Shown piece after piece: positions 35,255 through 43,925 of a stretch of DNA of 64,000 bases. Both the position numbers and the translations under genes were made by a program. The stretch's first letter is position 1; each line of letters starts with the position of its first letter. The notes beneath the pieces were generated by a model, which ran no database searches, was not told the origin of the DNA, and saw nothing but the letters and a program-made list of their open reading frames with translations. The stretch is from Streptomyces zingiberis (GTDB lineage: Bacteria; Actinomycetota; Actinomycetes; Streptomycetales; Streptomycetaceae), in contig NZ_JAATEN010000002.1 in NCBI RefSeq assembly GCF_012034935.1, positions 310,001-374,000 on the forward strand, written 5' to 3'.

Positions 35255-36021
35255 CCGGTGCCTCCCAGTCTCAGCCAGCTGTGGCAGCCCGTGGAGGTGA
35301 AGCCCCGGGCCGCCTTCGGGATGGTGATGTCGATGTCCCCGCCCTTGGCGCGCCCCGAGCCGGAGTCCAGCGGCTTCCCGCCGGCCCCCGTGACCTGCCA
35401 GGAGCACTCCTCGCCGCCCCCGCCGTCCTCGCCCGAGGGGCCGGACGGGCCGGGGCCGGGCGAGCGGTAACGGCCGGGGACCACGGTCGTGCCGGCCTTC
35501 CGCTCGGCGCCGACGGTGAACTCGCCGTCGGTGTGGCCCCGGTCGGCGGCCTCCACCGTCGACCGGTATGTCGGGCAGAGGTCGGAGACGGCCGCGCGGG
35601 CGTTGGTGATCTCGCCGAGGATCAGCGCGCTCACCGCCATCTCCGGGTCGAGCTCGTTCAGGAACCGCAGGCGGTCGCAGGCCTCCTGGCCGCCCTCCAG
35701 CACCGCCGCCGGGTCGTGGCCCTTCGGCACCCGCCCGGAGAGGTACTTCTTCTCCTTCGTCGTGAACGAGCGCTCGGCCGCGTCGAGCTGGTCGTCCGGC
35801 ACCTTGGGGCCGGACGGCACGCCCCCCGCGTCCGGGCCCTTCCCGTCCTGCGGGGTGTCCGAGCGCTCCCCGTCCCGTGGGGCGGACGCGGAGGGGGAGG
35901 CGCCGGGCCGCCCGGCGTGCTCCCCGCCCCCGTCGTCGCCCGAGCCGCAGCCCGCGAGCAGCACGGCGGCGGCCGTCGCCAGGGCGACGGCCGCGCCGCG
36001 GCGGGCACCGTGGCGGCTCAC
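35251..36021 (-). CDS. Lipoprotein of unknown function, 256 aa
   Basis: GTG at 36021 overlaps the stop of the LamG protein gene (GTGA). The signal ends in lipobox LLAGC (Cys25). The mature part has an Asp/Gly/Pro/Ser-rich linker of about 55 residues, a helical segment (QLDAAERSFTTKEKKYLSGR, then AVLEGGQEACDRLRFLNELD), and a C-terminal beta-rich part with VVPGRYRSPGPGPSGPSGED, ECSWQ and GCHSWLRLGG. Four further cysteines could form disulphides. No family recognised. The coupling suggests it acts with the exported LamG protein in polysaccharide handling. Confidence 0.8.
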   Translation of the reverse strand: MSRHGARRGAAVALATAAAVLLAGCGSGDDGGGEHAGRPGASPSASAPRDGERSDTPQDGKGPDAGGVPSGPKVPDDQLDAAERSFTTKEKKYLSGRVPKGHDPAAVLEGGQEACDRLRFLNELDPEMAVSALILGEITNARAAVSDLCPTYRSTVEAADRGHTDGEFTVGAERKAGTTVVPGRYRSPGPGPSGPSGEDGGGGEECSWQVTGAGGKPLDSGSGRAKGGDIDITIPKAARGFTSTGCHSWLRLGGTG

Positions 36022-38750
36022 GGCGCCCCGAACGTCAGCACCAGCGCGGGACGGGCGGCCGTCCCCGACGCCTCCCGCGAGGACAGCCAGAGGTTGTCCG
36101 TGCCGTCACCGGTCAGCGCGAGGTCCAGGTTCTGGCCCAGCTTGCCGGAGACCGCGGAGGTGCTCAGCGCGGTGGAGTAGGTGCCCTGTGGGGTGGTGGC
36201 GCCCGTCAGGGTGCCCAGCGCCGTCCCGGACAGCTCGGGCCGGTTCGTGTACGTGGTGCCGGTCTCCGACCAGGAGCCGGTGATCGGCACCACGCGGAAC
36301 GTGTCCGTGGAGCCGGCGAAGGAGTCCCCCGTCAGCGTCACCCGCAGGGCGGCGCTCTTCAGCACCTTGCCGGACGGCGCCGAGGGCAGCGGGAAGCGCA
36401 GGTAGGACTCGTAGAGCGCGGAACCGCGGGCCGCGAGCTGCCCGGCCGTGCCGTGGTTGGCGCTCGGCGCCTGCTGGTTGACGTAGGTGTCGGCCGAGGG
36501 CTGCACCGTGGTGACCGTGTCCGAGGGCGCGGTGCCCAGGGTGTGGTGGCGCTGGATCTGGTTGGCGCTCAGAGCCGTCGGGTAGACGGCGGTCTCGTCG
36601 AGCTGGCCGGCGAAGTAGTCGCTGCTCGGACGGGTCGGGTAGCCGCTCAGGTTGTCCCCGCCGAAACGCCAGTAGCCCGCGAAGTTCTGGCTGCTGACGA
36701 CCAGCAGGTTGCTCGCCCGGAGCTGCCCGTCCACGTACAGGCGCATTCCGCTGCTGCCCAGGGTGGCGACGACATGGTGCCACTTGCCGTCGTTGTAGGA
36801 CGCCGTGGTGGTGACGGTGCGGACGAATCCGCTGTTGACGCCGAAGATCAGCCGGCCGTTGTTGGCCATGTAGATGTGCTTGTCATGACTGGAGCTGTTC
36901 TCCAGCTGGCGGTTGCCGAAACCGGCGAGCATGCCGCCGCTCGTGGTGGTGGTCTTGAACCAGGTCTCCACGGAGAAGGCGGCCGGGCGTTCGCGCCGCT
37001 TGTCGCTGTAGGTGTAGGAGTCCGTGCCGTCGTGGCCGAGGGCCGTCCCCGTGCCGGGCACGGCGCCCGGGGCGACGGCGCGCTCGGGTCCGCCCCGGTG
37101 GATGCCCGCGCTGTCGGCGGGGGCCGAGGAGTCCGCGGCGAAGGTGCCGGACGGCTCGTCGTAGCGCCAGTAGAGCTCGGCGCCGTCGGCGACGACCTGC
37201 TGGGCGTACGCCTCGGGGGAGACGGCGGGGACGACCGACCGGGGCGCCGAGAGCGCGCTGGTGTTGGTGCCGTCGCTCGCGGTGATCCGGTAGGTGTACG
37301 TGGCTCCGGGGGTGACGTCCGTGTCGGTCCAGCTCAGCTGGGGCCGGTCCCAGGGCAGTGCCGAGGCCGTCACGGTGTGCACCGGGGTGGAACCGCCGTT
37401 GCGGTAGACGCGGTACGTCAGCTCGCTGTCGTCGAGGTCGATGCTCGGCTGCCAGCGGACCGTGACCCGGCCCGGCTGGGTGCTGGACGCCTCGGTCTGC
37501 GGTGCCGGCGGCGCTCCGGTGTCGGGGCTGTCGGCGAAGCGCGTCAGCCCCTGCTGGCCGCCGCCGTTGACGGTGGTGAACTCCCCGCCGACCCACAGGT
37601 AGTCCTTGCCTCCGGAGGAGGCCAGGGACAGGGTGCGCGGGCCGATCATCTCGCCCAGGCCGTCGTTGGTGTCGGGGAACCAGCCGAGCAGCGTGGGGTC
37701 GTCCACGGACTGCGCCAGCAGGTGGTACCGCGGCTGGTTGGGGAAGGCCCCCATGCTGCTGCAGTCGTGCGCGTGCGAGCCGCTGTAGAGGACGTCCCGG
37801 TAGGTCTGCACGGCCTGGGTCGCGCCCAGGCAGGTGTCCCGCCAGCGCTGGTCGAGAGTGCCCAGGTCATAGGCGACGCGCCCGTCGAAGACGCCGCCGC
37901 CGGTGCCCTCGCTGCCGGTGTAGACCCCGGAGGCGTCGGCGTGGATGTCCTTGACCACGGAGGTCCGCGGGAAGAAGCCGAGCGGGTAGCGCTTGGTCAC
38001 CACCCCGCTGGTGGCGTCCACTCCGGCCAGCGCGTGCGAGTCCTGGCCGCGGATGGTGAAGAAGTCACCGCCGAGCAGCACCGTCCCGCCGTCCGGGGTG
38101 ACCTCGATCGCGCGGCCGGGGTAGTCGGCGTCCGCCTGCCAGGGCAGGGTCGAGCCGCTGGTGGAGACGGCCGCGAAGTAGTCCCGCGACTGGCCGCCCA
38201 CCGTCCGGAAGTCGCCGCCGAGGTAGACCGCGTCGTCGGTGACGGCCAGCGCCCGCACGGTGGCGTTGACCGACGGCCGGAAGTCCGTCCGGGGCGTGCA
38301 GGTGCTGATGTCGATGGCGGCCAGGCTGCTCACCGGGACGCCGTTCACGGCGCCGAAGAACCCGCCCGCGTAGAGCGTCTTCTGGTCCGGCGAGACGGCC
38401 AGCGCGCGCACCGTGGCGTTGCCGGAGCCGACCGTGAAGGACAGGTCGCAGCCGGTCGGCGCGCCGGTCGCGGCGTTCAGCGCGGTGAAGTTCACCGCCT
38501 CGCGTGACTGGCCGCTGCCGGCGCCCGTGCCGGGCGGTCTGACGGCCGTGAAGGTGCCGCCCGCGAAGACGGTTCCCCCGGCTGCCGCCGTCGCCCAGAC
38601 GATGCCGTTCGTCTGCCAGGTCGGCAGTTCGTCGGCCGTCATGGCGACGGGCGGGGTGAGAGCCGCGGCCGGCGGAGCCGACACCGCCACTCCCACCAGC
38701 GATCCGGCTGCCAATGACATGGCAGCCGTCAATACCCCCACTGTGCGCAT
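36018..38750 (-). CDS. Exported propeller-FN3-LamG-DNRLRE protein, 910 aa
   Basis: Signal peptide at residues 1-30 (TAAMSLAAGSLVGVAVSAPP). Residues about 35-412 hold repeated blocks of the form LYAGGFFGAVNG..., VYLGGDFRTVGG... and VLLGGDFFTIRG..., a beta-propeller-like repeat series. Residues about 415-512 form an FN3 domain (RVTVRWQPSIDLDDSELTYR). Residues about 520-740 form a LamG/concanavalin-like domain (FSVETWFKTTTTSGGMLAGF, then LYVDGQLRASN). Residues about 745-910 form a DNRLRE-type carbohydrate-binding domain (ADTYVNQQAPSANHG, then YLRFPLPS). No catalytic motif is seen; it looks like a surface polysaccharide-binding protein. ATG at 38750; heads a block coupled to the lipoprotein and GT2 genes. 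Confidence 0.85.
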   Translation of the reverse strand: MRTVGVLTAAMSLAAGSLVGVAVSAPPAAALTPPVAMTADELPTWQTNGIVWATAAAGGTVFAGGTFTAVRPPGTGAGSGQSREAVNFTALNAATGAPTGCDLSFTVGSGNATVRALAVSPDQKTLYAGGFFGAVNGVPVSSLAAIDISTCTPRTDFRPSVNATVRALAVTDDAVYLGGDFRTVGGQSRDYFAAVSTSGSTLPWQADADYPGRAIEVTPDGGTVLLGGDFFTIRGQDSHALAGVDATSGVVTKRYPLGFFPRTSVVKDIHADASGVYTGSEGTGGGVFDGRVAYDLGTLDQRWRDTCLGATQAVQTYRDVLYSGSHAHDCSSMGAFPNQPRYHLLAQSVDDPTLLGWFPDTNDGLGEMIGPRTLSLASSGGKDYLWVGGEFTTVNGGGQQGLTRFADSPDTGAPPAPQTEASSTQPGRVTVRWQPSIDLDDSELTYRVYRNGGSTPVHTVTASALPWDRPQLSWTDTDVTPGATYTYRITASDGTNTSALSAPRSVVPAVSPEAYAQQVVADGAELYWRYDEPSGTFAADSSAPADSAGIHRGGPERAVAPGAVPGTGTALGHDGTDSYTYSDKRRERPAAFSVETWFKTTTTSGGMLAGFGNRQLENSSSHDKHIYMANNGRLIFGVNSGFVRTVTTTASYNDGKWHHVVATLGSSGMRLYVDGQLRASNLLVVSSQNFAGYWRFGGDNLSGYPTRPSSDYFAGQLDETAVYPTALSANQIQRHHTLGTAPSDTVTTVQPSADTYVNQQAPSANHGTAGQLAARGSALYESYLRFPLPSAPSGKVLKSAALRVTLTGDSFAGSTDTFRVVPITGSWSETGTTYTNRPELSGTALGTLTGATTPQGTYSTALSTSAVSGKLGQNLDLALTGDGTDNLWLSSREASGTAARPALVLTFGAP

Positions 38751-39083
38751 GTGCCCCCCCGGGCTGTACTTCCCGGCACGGCCCCGACGGCCGCCCGTAG
38801 CAGGCGAGATTAAGGCGTCGCCCGCCCCTTGGTCATCCCATCACGGGAACTCATCTTGTCGGACTGCGGTCACCCCGGCCCGGTTGTGCTCCGGCCGGGG
38901 CGAACCGCGGTCCGTCCGTGTCCTGCTGCGCCCTGCCGTGCGCCGCCCGCGCCCCCTCACGGCGGTCCGCGGTGTCCCGGGGTGGCCCGCGACGGCCGGG
39001 GGCGATCAGCCGGGACGATCAGCCGGGAGGATCGGCGGGGAGGATCGGCGGGCACGCCTCGCCTGCGGTTCCGGGCCGGCCCG
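38751..39083. repeat. Intergenic region with a 13-bp repeat, four copies (39004-39055)
   Basis: GATCAGCCGGGAC, GATCAGCCGGGAG, GATCGGCGGGGAG and GATCGGCGGGCAC lie end to end at 39004-39055, just past the gmd stop. The rest is the LamG-protein promoter region (right of 38750), where no clear -35/-10 was recognised. Confidence 0.7.
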
Positions 39084-40154
39084 TCAGCGGTCGATCCGCA
39101 CCGCGGTGCCCGCGAGTTCGGCGTCGAGCCGTGCGCAGTCGGCCTCGACCATGATCCGGGCGAGTTCCGGCCAGCGCACCTGGGGTGTCCAGCCGAGCAG
39201 CGACTCCGCCTTGGCGGCGTCCCCGATGAGCGCGTCCACCTCGGCGGGCCGCTCGTACTTGGGATCGAACCGGATGTACTCGTTCCAGTCCAGGTCCACC
39301 GCCGCGAAGGCCGTCTCCACGAACTGCCGCACGGTGGCGGCCTGCCCGGTGGCCACCACGTAGTCGTCCGGCTCGTCGCACTGGAGCATCCGCCACATCG
39401 CGTCGACGTACTCCGGGGCGTAGCCCCAGTCCCGCACGGCGTCCAGGTTGCCCAGGTAGAGCCGGTCCTGGAGGCCCGCCTTGATCCGGGCCACGGCCCG
39501 GGTGATCTTACGGGTCACGAAGGTCTCGCCCCGCCGCGGCGACTCGTGGTTGAAGAGGATGCCGTTCACCGCGAAGAGGTCGTACGCCTCGCGGTAGTTG
39601 ACGGTCGCCCAGTAGCCGAAGACCTTGGCACAGCCGTACGGGCTCCGCGGGTGGAACGGCGTCCGCTCGTTCTGCGGTGGCGGGGTCGAACCGAACATCT
39701 CCGAGGACGACGCCTGGTAGATGCGGGTCTCCACGCCGCTGGCGCGGATCGCCTCCAGCAGCCGCAGCGAGCCCATCCCGGTGACGTCCCCGGTGTACAG
39801 CGGGGCGTCGAAGGAGACCCGGACGTGGGACTGCGCGCCCAGGTTGTAGACCTCGTCCGGGCACAGGTCGCGCAACAGGTTGACCAGCGCCACCCCGTCG
39901 GAGAGGTCGGCGTGGTGCAGCACCAGGGTGCGGCCGGGCTCCTGCGGGCCCTGATAGATGTGGTCCAGCCGCTCGGTGTTGAAGGACGAGGAGCGGCGGA
40001 TCAGCCCGTGCACGGTGTACCCCTTGGAGAGCAGCAGCTCCGCCAGATAGGAGCCGTCCTGCCCGGTGACCCCGGTGATCAGCGCGGTTCTGCCCGCCGT
40101 CCGCCCGGTGACTCCGGTCTCCCCGGTGCGTCCCGCGGCCGTGTGGTCGTTCAT
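39084..40154 (-). CDS. gmd: GDP-mannose 4,6-dehydratase, 356 aa
   Basis: Makes GDP-4-keto-6-deoxy-mannose, first step to GDP-L-fucose. NADP-binding [10 protein letters not shown] at residues 28-37 (after a 20-residue Gly/Thr-rich head), RRSSSFNT near 53, catalytic ASSSEMFG near 148-154 with Glu152, and Tyr173/Lys177 in [23 protein letters not shown] is the usual substrate block. The length is normal. ATG at 40154 follows GAGGGGGGAACC. Divergent from fcl across 333 bases. Confidence 0.96.
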   Translation of the reverse strand: MNDHTAAGRTGETGVTGRTAGRTALITGVTGQDGSYLAELLLSKGYTVHGLIRRSSSFNTERLDHIYQGPQEPGRTLVLHHADLSDGVALVNLLRDLCPDEVYNLGAQSHVRVSFDAPLYTGDVTGMGSLRLLEAIRASGVETRIYQASSSEMFGSTPPPQNERTPFHPRSPYGCAKVFGYWATVNYREAYDLFAVNGILFNHESPRRGETFVTRKITRAVARIKAGLQDRLYLGNLDAVRDWGYAPEYVDAMWRMLQCDEPDDYVVATGQAATVRQFVETAFAAVDLDWNEYIRFDPKYERPAEVDALIGDAAKAESLLGWTPQVRWPELARIMVEADCARLDAELAGTAVRIDR

Positions 40155-40487
40155 CGGTGGTTCCCCCCTCGGGTCGGGGCCGTACGGCGTACGGCCCCGG
40201 TGCGGCCGGGGAAGGGCCGGCGGCGGCCCCTCCCCGGTTCTCGGTGTTCCCGGCGCGGTCCGCCGCGCCGGTCGCTGGTGTTCTCTCCTGTGGGCTGTGG
40301 TGTCCCGTGGCTCCGTGGCTCTTTCGCTCTGTGGCTCCGCGTTTCCCCGGCCTCGTGGCTTCGGGGCCCCGTGAGGCGGCGGCCCCGGTCGCCTCGTGGA
40401 CGGCGGTCACCGGGTCGCCTGCCCCGGGGTTCCGGGTTTTCTGGCTTTGGTGCGCTACACGCCGAATGTCCTGGCAGAATCCCGCAC
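40155..40487. repeat. gmd-fcl divergent region with GTGGCTC-type repeats
   Basis: From about 40303 to 40362 the plus strand is a degenerate repeat of CCGTGGCT/CTGTGGCT-like units (CCGTGGCTCCGTGGCTC..., CTGTGGCTCC, CTCGTGGCTTC). Promoters for both genes must lie here. The fcl -10 is assigned below; the gmd promoter was not resolved. Confidence 0.55.
40475..40480 (+). promoter_or_regulatory. -10-like box CAGAAT for leaderless fcl
   Basis: CAGAAT (A at position 2, T at position 6) ends 7 bases before the fcl ATG, and no Shine-Dalgarno is present. This is consistent with a leaderless transcript. Confidence 0.45.
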
Positions 40488-41468
40488 ATGACGACGGAGA
40501 CGCGTGAACTTCTGCCGGCGGCGGCCCGGATATTCGTCGCGGGCCACCGCGGCCTGGTGGGATCGGCGGTCGCCCGCCGCCTCACCGCCGACGGCCATGA
40601 GGTGATCACCCGCGGCCGGGACCGCCTCGACCTGCGGGACGCCGCCGCGACCGAGCGCTTCCTGCGCGACGCCCGCCCGGACGCCGTGGTGCTGGCGGCG
40701 GCCAAGGTCGGCGGGATCATGGCCAACAGCACCCAGCCGGTGCCGTTCCTGGAGGACAACCTCCGCATCCAGCTCAGTGTGATCGCGGGTGCCCACGCCG
40801 CCGGCACCGGCCGGCTGCTCTTCCTCGGCTCCTCCTGCATCTACCCGAAGCTCGCCCCGCAGCCGATCCGGGAGGAGTCGCTGCTCACCGGCGCGCTGGA
40901 GCCCACCAACGAGCCGTACGCGCTGGCCAAGATCGCCGGCATCACCCAGGTGCGGTCCTACCGGCGGCAGTACGGCGCCTCCTACATCTCCGCCATGCCG
41001 ACCAATCTCTACGGCCCCGGCGACAACTTCGACCTGGAGACCTCGCACGTCCTGCCGGCCCTGATCCGCCGTTTCCACGAGGCGAAGGAGTCCGGTGCCC
41101 CCGAGGTGACCCTCTGGGGCACCGGCACCCCACGCCGTGAGTTCCTGCACGTGGACGACCTGGCGGCCGCCTGCGCGCTGCTGCTGCGCCGCTACGACGG
41201 GGACGACCCGGTCAACGTCGGCTGCGGGGAGGACCTCACCATCCGTGAACTGGCCGGGACCGTACGGGAGGTGACGGGCTACGCGGGCGGCATCGCCTTC
41301 GACGCCACCAAGCCCGACGGCACCCCGCGCAAGCTGCTGGACATCTCCCGGATCTCCGCCCTCGGCTGGAAGCCGCGCATCCCGCTCCGGGACGGCATCG
41401 CGGCCGTCTACGCCGACTGGCGCGCGGAGACCGCCGGCCGCCGGGCGGACCAGGGACGCACGGGATAG
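40488..41468 (+). CDS. fcl: GDP-L-fucose synthase, 326 aa
   Basis: Epimerises and reduces the gmd product to GDP-L-fucose. NADP motif GHRGLVG at residues 19-25, catalytic block GSSCIYP (Ser115/Ser116, Cys117), Tyr144 and Lys148 in PYALAK, and LYGPGDNFD with the following His-containing segment that binds the sugar. ATG at 40488, predicted leaderless. With gmd, this shows that the locus supplies GDP-L-fucose (or 6-deoxy-talose-type relatives) as a polysaccharide precursor. Confidence 0.96.
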   Translation: MTTETRELLPAAARIFVAGHRGLVGSAVARRLTADGHEVITRGRDRLDLRDAAATERFLRDARPDAVVLAAAKVGGIMANSTQPVPFLEDNLRIQLSVIAGAHAAGTGRLLFLGSSCIYPKLAPQPIREESLLTGALEPTNEPYALAKIAGITQVRSYRRQYGASYISAMPTNLYGPGDNFDLETSHVLPALIRRFHEAKESGAPEVTLWGTGTPRREFLHVDDLAAACALLLRRYDGDDPVNVGCGEDLTIRELAGTVREVTGYAGGIAFDATKPDGTPRKLLDISRISALGWKPRIPLRDGIAAVYADWRAETAGRRADQGRTG

Positions 41469-41483
41469 CGGACGGGGCACGCC

Positions 41484-41515
41484 GGCCGCGCCACGGTCCC
41501 GCGGGTGGCGCGGCC
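41484..41515. terminator. Hairpin terminator between fcl and the sugar transferase
   Basis: GGCCGCGCCAC (41484-41494) pairs exactly with GTGGCGCGGCC (41505-41515) around a 10-base loop. It lies between two convergent genes. Confidence 0.75.
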
Positions 41516-41541
41516 CGCTCCCTCTCACCGGTGCCACGCGC

Positions 41542-43020
41542 TCAGTACGCTCCGCGTCCGTCGACCACGGCGCGGAAGGTACGGGCGAGCAGGTCCAGGT
41601 CCCCGCGCACCGACCAGTTGTCCGCGTAGCGCAGATCCAGCGCCACGCTCTCGTCCCAGGAGAGGTCGGACCGCCCGCTGATCTGCCACAGGCCGGTCAG
41701 CCCCGGCTTGACGGCCAGCCGGCGCATCGCCACCTCGTCGTACTGCGCCACCTCGTCCGGCAGCGGTGGGCGCGGGCCGACCAGGGACATCTGCCCGAGC
41801 AGGACGTTCACCAACTGTGGCAGCTCGTCCAGCGAGCTGCGGCGCAGCCGGCGGCCGACCCGGGTCACCCGGGGGTCGCTGCGCATCTTGAACAGCGGGC
41901 CGTCCTTCTCGTTGGCGGCGGCCAGTTCGGCGCGCCGCCGCTCGGCGTCGACCACCATGGTGCGGAACTTCCACATCGTGAACGGCTTGCCGTCCAGCCC
42001 CACCCGGACCTGACGGTGCAGCACCGGGCCGGGGGAGTCGAGGCGTATGACCAGCGCCAGCAGGGCGTAGAACGGGGCGAGCAGCAGCAGGCCGAGGGCC
42101 GCGCCCGCCCGGTCCAGCGCCGACTTCAGCGCCACCTGCGGGCCCCGCCGGTGCGGCGGGGTGATGTGCAGCAACGGGAGCCCGGCGACCGCGGTGGCGC
42201 GCAGCCGCCGCGGCGCGACATCCGTCAGCCCCGGGGCCAGCGCGAGCGGCAGGCCCGCGTCGTACAGGGCCCAGGCCAGCCGGCGCAGGCGCGTCCCGCT
42301 CATCCGCTGACCGGGCGCGACCAGGGCGAGGTCCGCCCCCGACTGCTCGGCGGCGCTCCGCACGGGGAGCCAGTCCTCCGCGGCGCGGGCGGGCGGGGTG
42401 GCGCCGAGCCGCGCCATCGCGGGCACCCCGGAGGTGAGCTGGGCGTCTCCGACCGCCACCACGCCCGTCACCACGTAGGCGTGGTCGGTGCGGGAGGCCA
42501 GATGTTCCACCACGGTGTCCGCGGAGGCCGGTTCCCCGATGACCAGGACGCGGTGCACGGCACGGGCCGAGCGGCGCAGCCCGGTGAGATGGCGGTGGAC
42601 GGCCTTGGCGCACAGGATCGTCAGCATCGGCGCGAAGGAGAGCGCCACCGCGGCCGTCACCGGGTCGTACGCCTCACTTGCGGCTATGTGCACCACCGCG
42701 AGCAGCCCCAGCAGGTTCAGCCAGTCGTGGAGCACGGGGAAGACCCCGCGCGACTCCCCCAGGGCGTCGGAGGTGTAACGGCGCCGGGCGGCCCGGACCG
42801 TGACCCAGAGTCCCGCCGCGACAAGAGCAGCCGGTACGGGATGCGGCGCTCCCGTACCGGCCAGGACCGGAGCCACGGGGAGAAGGACTCCTCCGAGGTC
42901 CGCGGCGAGCGTCACGGGCAGATACCACCCGGACTTGCCGCCGGGTCTGTGGGGTGGCGCCCCCCCACGGGCGCCGGGCGCCGTGACGCGACCGGCCTTG
43001 GACATATCGATATGCCGCAT
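41542..43020 (-). CDS. Exopolysaccharide polyprenyl glycosylphosphotransferase, 492 aa
   Basis: Initiating enzyme that places a sugar-1-phosphate on undecaprenyl phosphate (WbaP/CpsE/PF02397 class). ATG at 43020 follows AGGGGGGTCC; the frame is open further upstream. Four hydrophobic helices lie in the first 135 residues, then a central CoA-binding-like Rossmann domain (VHRVLVIGEPASADTVVEHL), a fifth helix, and the catalytic region: LDSPGPVLHRQVRVGLDGKPF, FRTMVVDAE, RRSSLDELPQLVNVLLGQMS, LVGPRPPLPDEV and PGLTGLWQISGRSD. All the expected transferase blocks are present. Confidence 0.93.
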   Translation of the reverse strand: MRHIDMSKAGRVTAPGARGGAPPHRPGGKSGWYLPVTLAADLGGVLLPVAPVLAGTGAPHPVPAALVAAGLWVTVRAARRRYTSDALGESRGVFPVLHDWLNLLGLLAVVHIAASEAYDPVTAAVALSFAPMLTILCAKAVHRHLTGLRRSARAVHRVLVIGEPASADTVVEHLASRTDHAYVVTGVVAVGDAQLTSGVPAMARLGATPPARAAEDWLPVRSAAEQSGADLALVAPGQRMSGTRLRRLAWALYDAGLPLALAPGLTDVAPRRLRATAVAGLPLLHITPPHRRGPQVALKSALDRAGAALGLLLLAPFYALLALVIRLDSPGPVLHRQVRVGLDGKPFTMWKFRTMVVDAERRRAELAAANEKDGPLFKMRSDPRVTRVGRRLRRSSLDELPQLVNVLLGQMSLVGPRPPLPDEVAQYDEVAMRRLAVKPGLTGLWQISGRSDLSWDESVALDLRYADNWSVRGDLDLLARTFRAVVDGRGAY

Positions 43021-43241
43021 GGACCCCCCTGGCACAGTGCGACTGTTGAGAGCGTGCCGTCCCTTCCCCAAGGGGTGGCACACTTGGTTTCACCGAACCG
43101 TAGGGCAACGGGTCAGGCGTCCGCTGCTGTTTGCCGAACTTTGCTCGGAGATATGCCTGAAATTCACTTCTTGGCGTGAACATGCGTCGTTGAGGTCGCG
43201 CCCGGGGTCTCGCTGTTGTAGGGGCCCTGACGAGGGCGCGG

Positions 43242-43925
43242 TCAGGCGCTGAGCGGGCGCCCGCCGGATCGTTCCGCCGCTCGTTCGCCCAGGTCACGGA
43301 AGAGGGCGGTGTTCAGGGCGAAGGCCCGCCGGCACTCCTCGATCACCCGCTGCTTCTCCGCCTCGTCCACCGGCAGGGCGTCCAGCCGGGCCCGGTACTC
43401 GCGCTTGAACGCGGAGGGGCTGCCCAGTCCCTCGAAGACGTAGAACCGCACGCCGTCGCCCTTGGGGGTGAAACCCCAGGTCTTCTCGGCGGTGGCGCGG
43501 ATGATCTGGCCGCCGCTGAGGTCGCCGAGGTAGCGGGTGTAGTGGTGGGCGACGTAACCGGCCGGCCACCCGCGGGACACCTCCGCGATCCGGTCGGCGT
43601 ACGTGGCGGTGGCGGGCAGCGGCCGGGAGCGGGCGCGGCCGCCGGGGCCGAGCAGATGGTCCAGATCACGCTCCAGTTCGGGCACGCGCCGCAGCTCCGG
43701 GCGGATGAAGGGGCCCGCCACCGGGTCCCGGGAGAGGGTGTCCGCCTGCTCCTCCAGGGCGCGGTAGACGAACCACAACTGCTCCGTGTAGAGGGCGTAC
43801 GCCGAAACGCCGAGCCGCCCGCCGAGCATGTCACCGACGAAGGGCGCGTTCTCGGCCTCCGTGTGCTGGGCCTGAGTGGCGGCGCGGATCCGGGCGGAGA
43901 AGGGCGTGCTGCTGGGGGCGTCCAT
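43242..43925 (-). CDS. Biliverdin-producing heme oxygenase, 227 aa
   Basis: Cleaves heme to biliverdin, CO and Fe2+. Proximal histidine at His21 (TQAQHTEAEN). Distal helix block GDLSGGQIIRATAEK near residue 130 with the conserved glycines, plus FYVFEGLGS. The length fits HmuO/HO-1-like enzymes. ATG at 43925 preceded by GGAGGCCCGTC. No DmdR/Fur-like iron box was found, although the leader is long. Iron scavenging from heme is the likely role. Confidence 0.94.
   Translation of the reverse strand: MDAPSSTPFSARIRAATQAQHTEAENAPFVGDMLGGRLGVSAYALYTEQLWFVYRALEEQADTLSRDPVAGPFIRPELRRVPELERDLDHLLGPGGRARSRPLPATATYADRIAEVSRGWPAGYVAHHYTRYLGDLSGGQIIRATAEKTWGFTPKGDGVRFYVFEGLGSPSAFKREYRARLDALPVDEAEKQRVIEECRRAFALNTALFRDLGERAAERSGGRPLSA

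Noticed and set aside
39004..39055. Four-unit repeat considered as a CRISPR array.
   Set aside because: Units are contiguous 13-mers without spacers.
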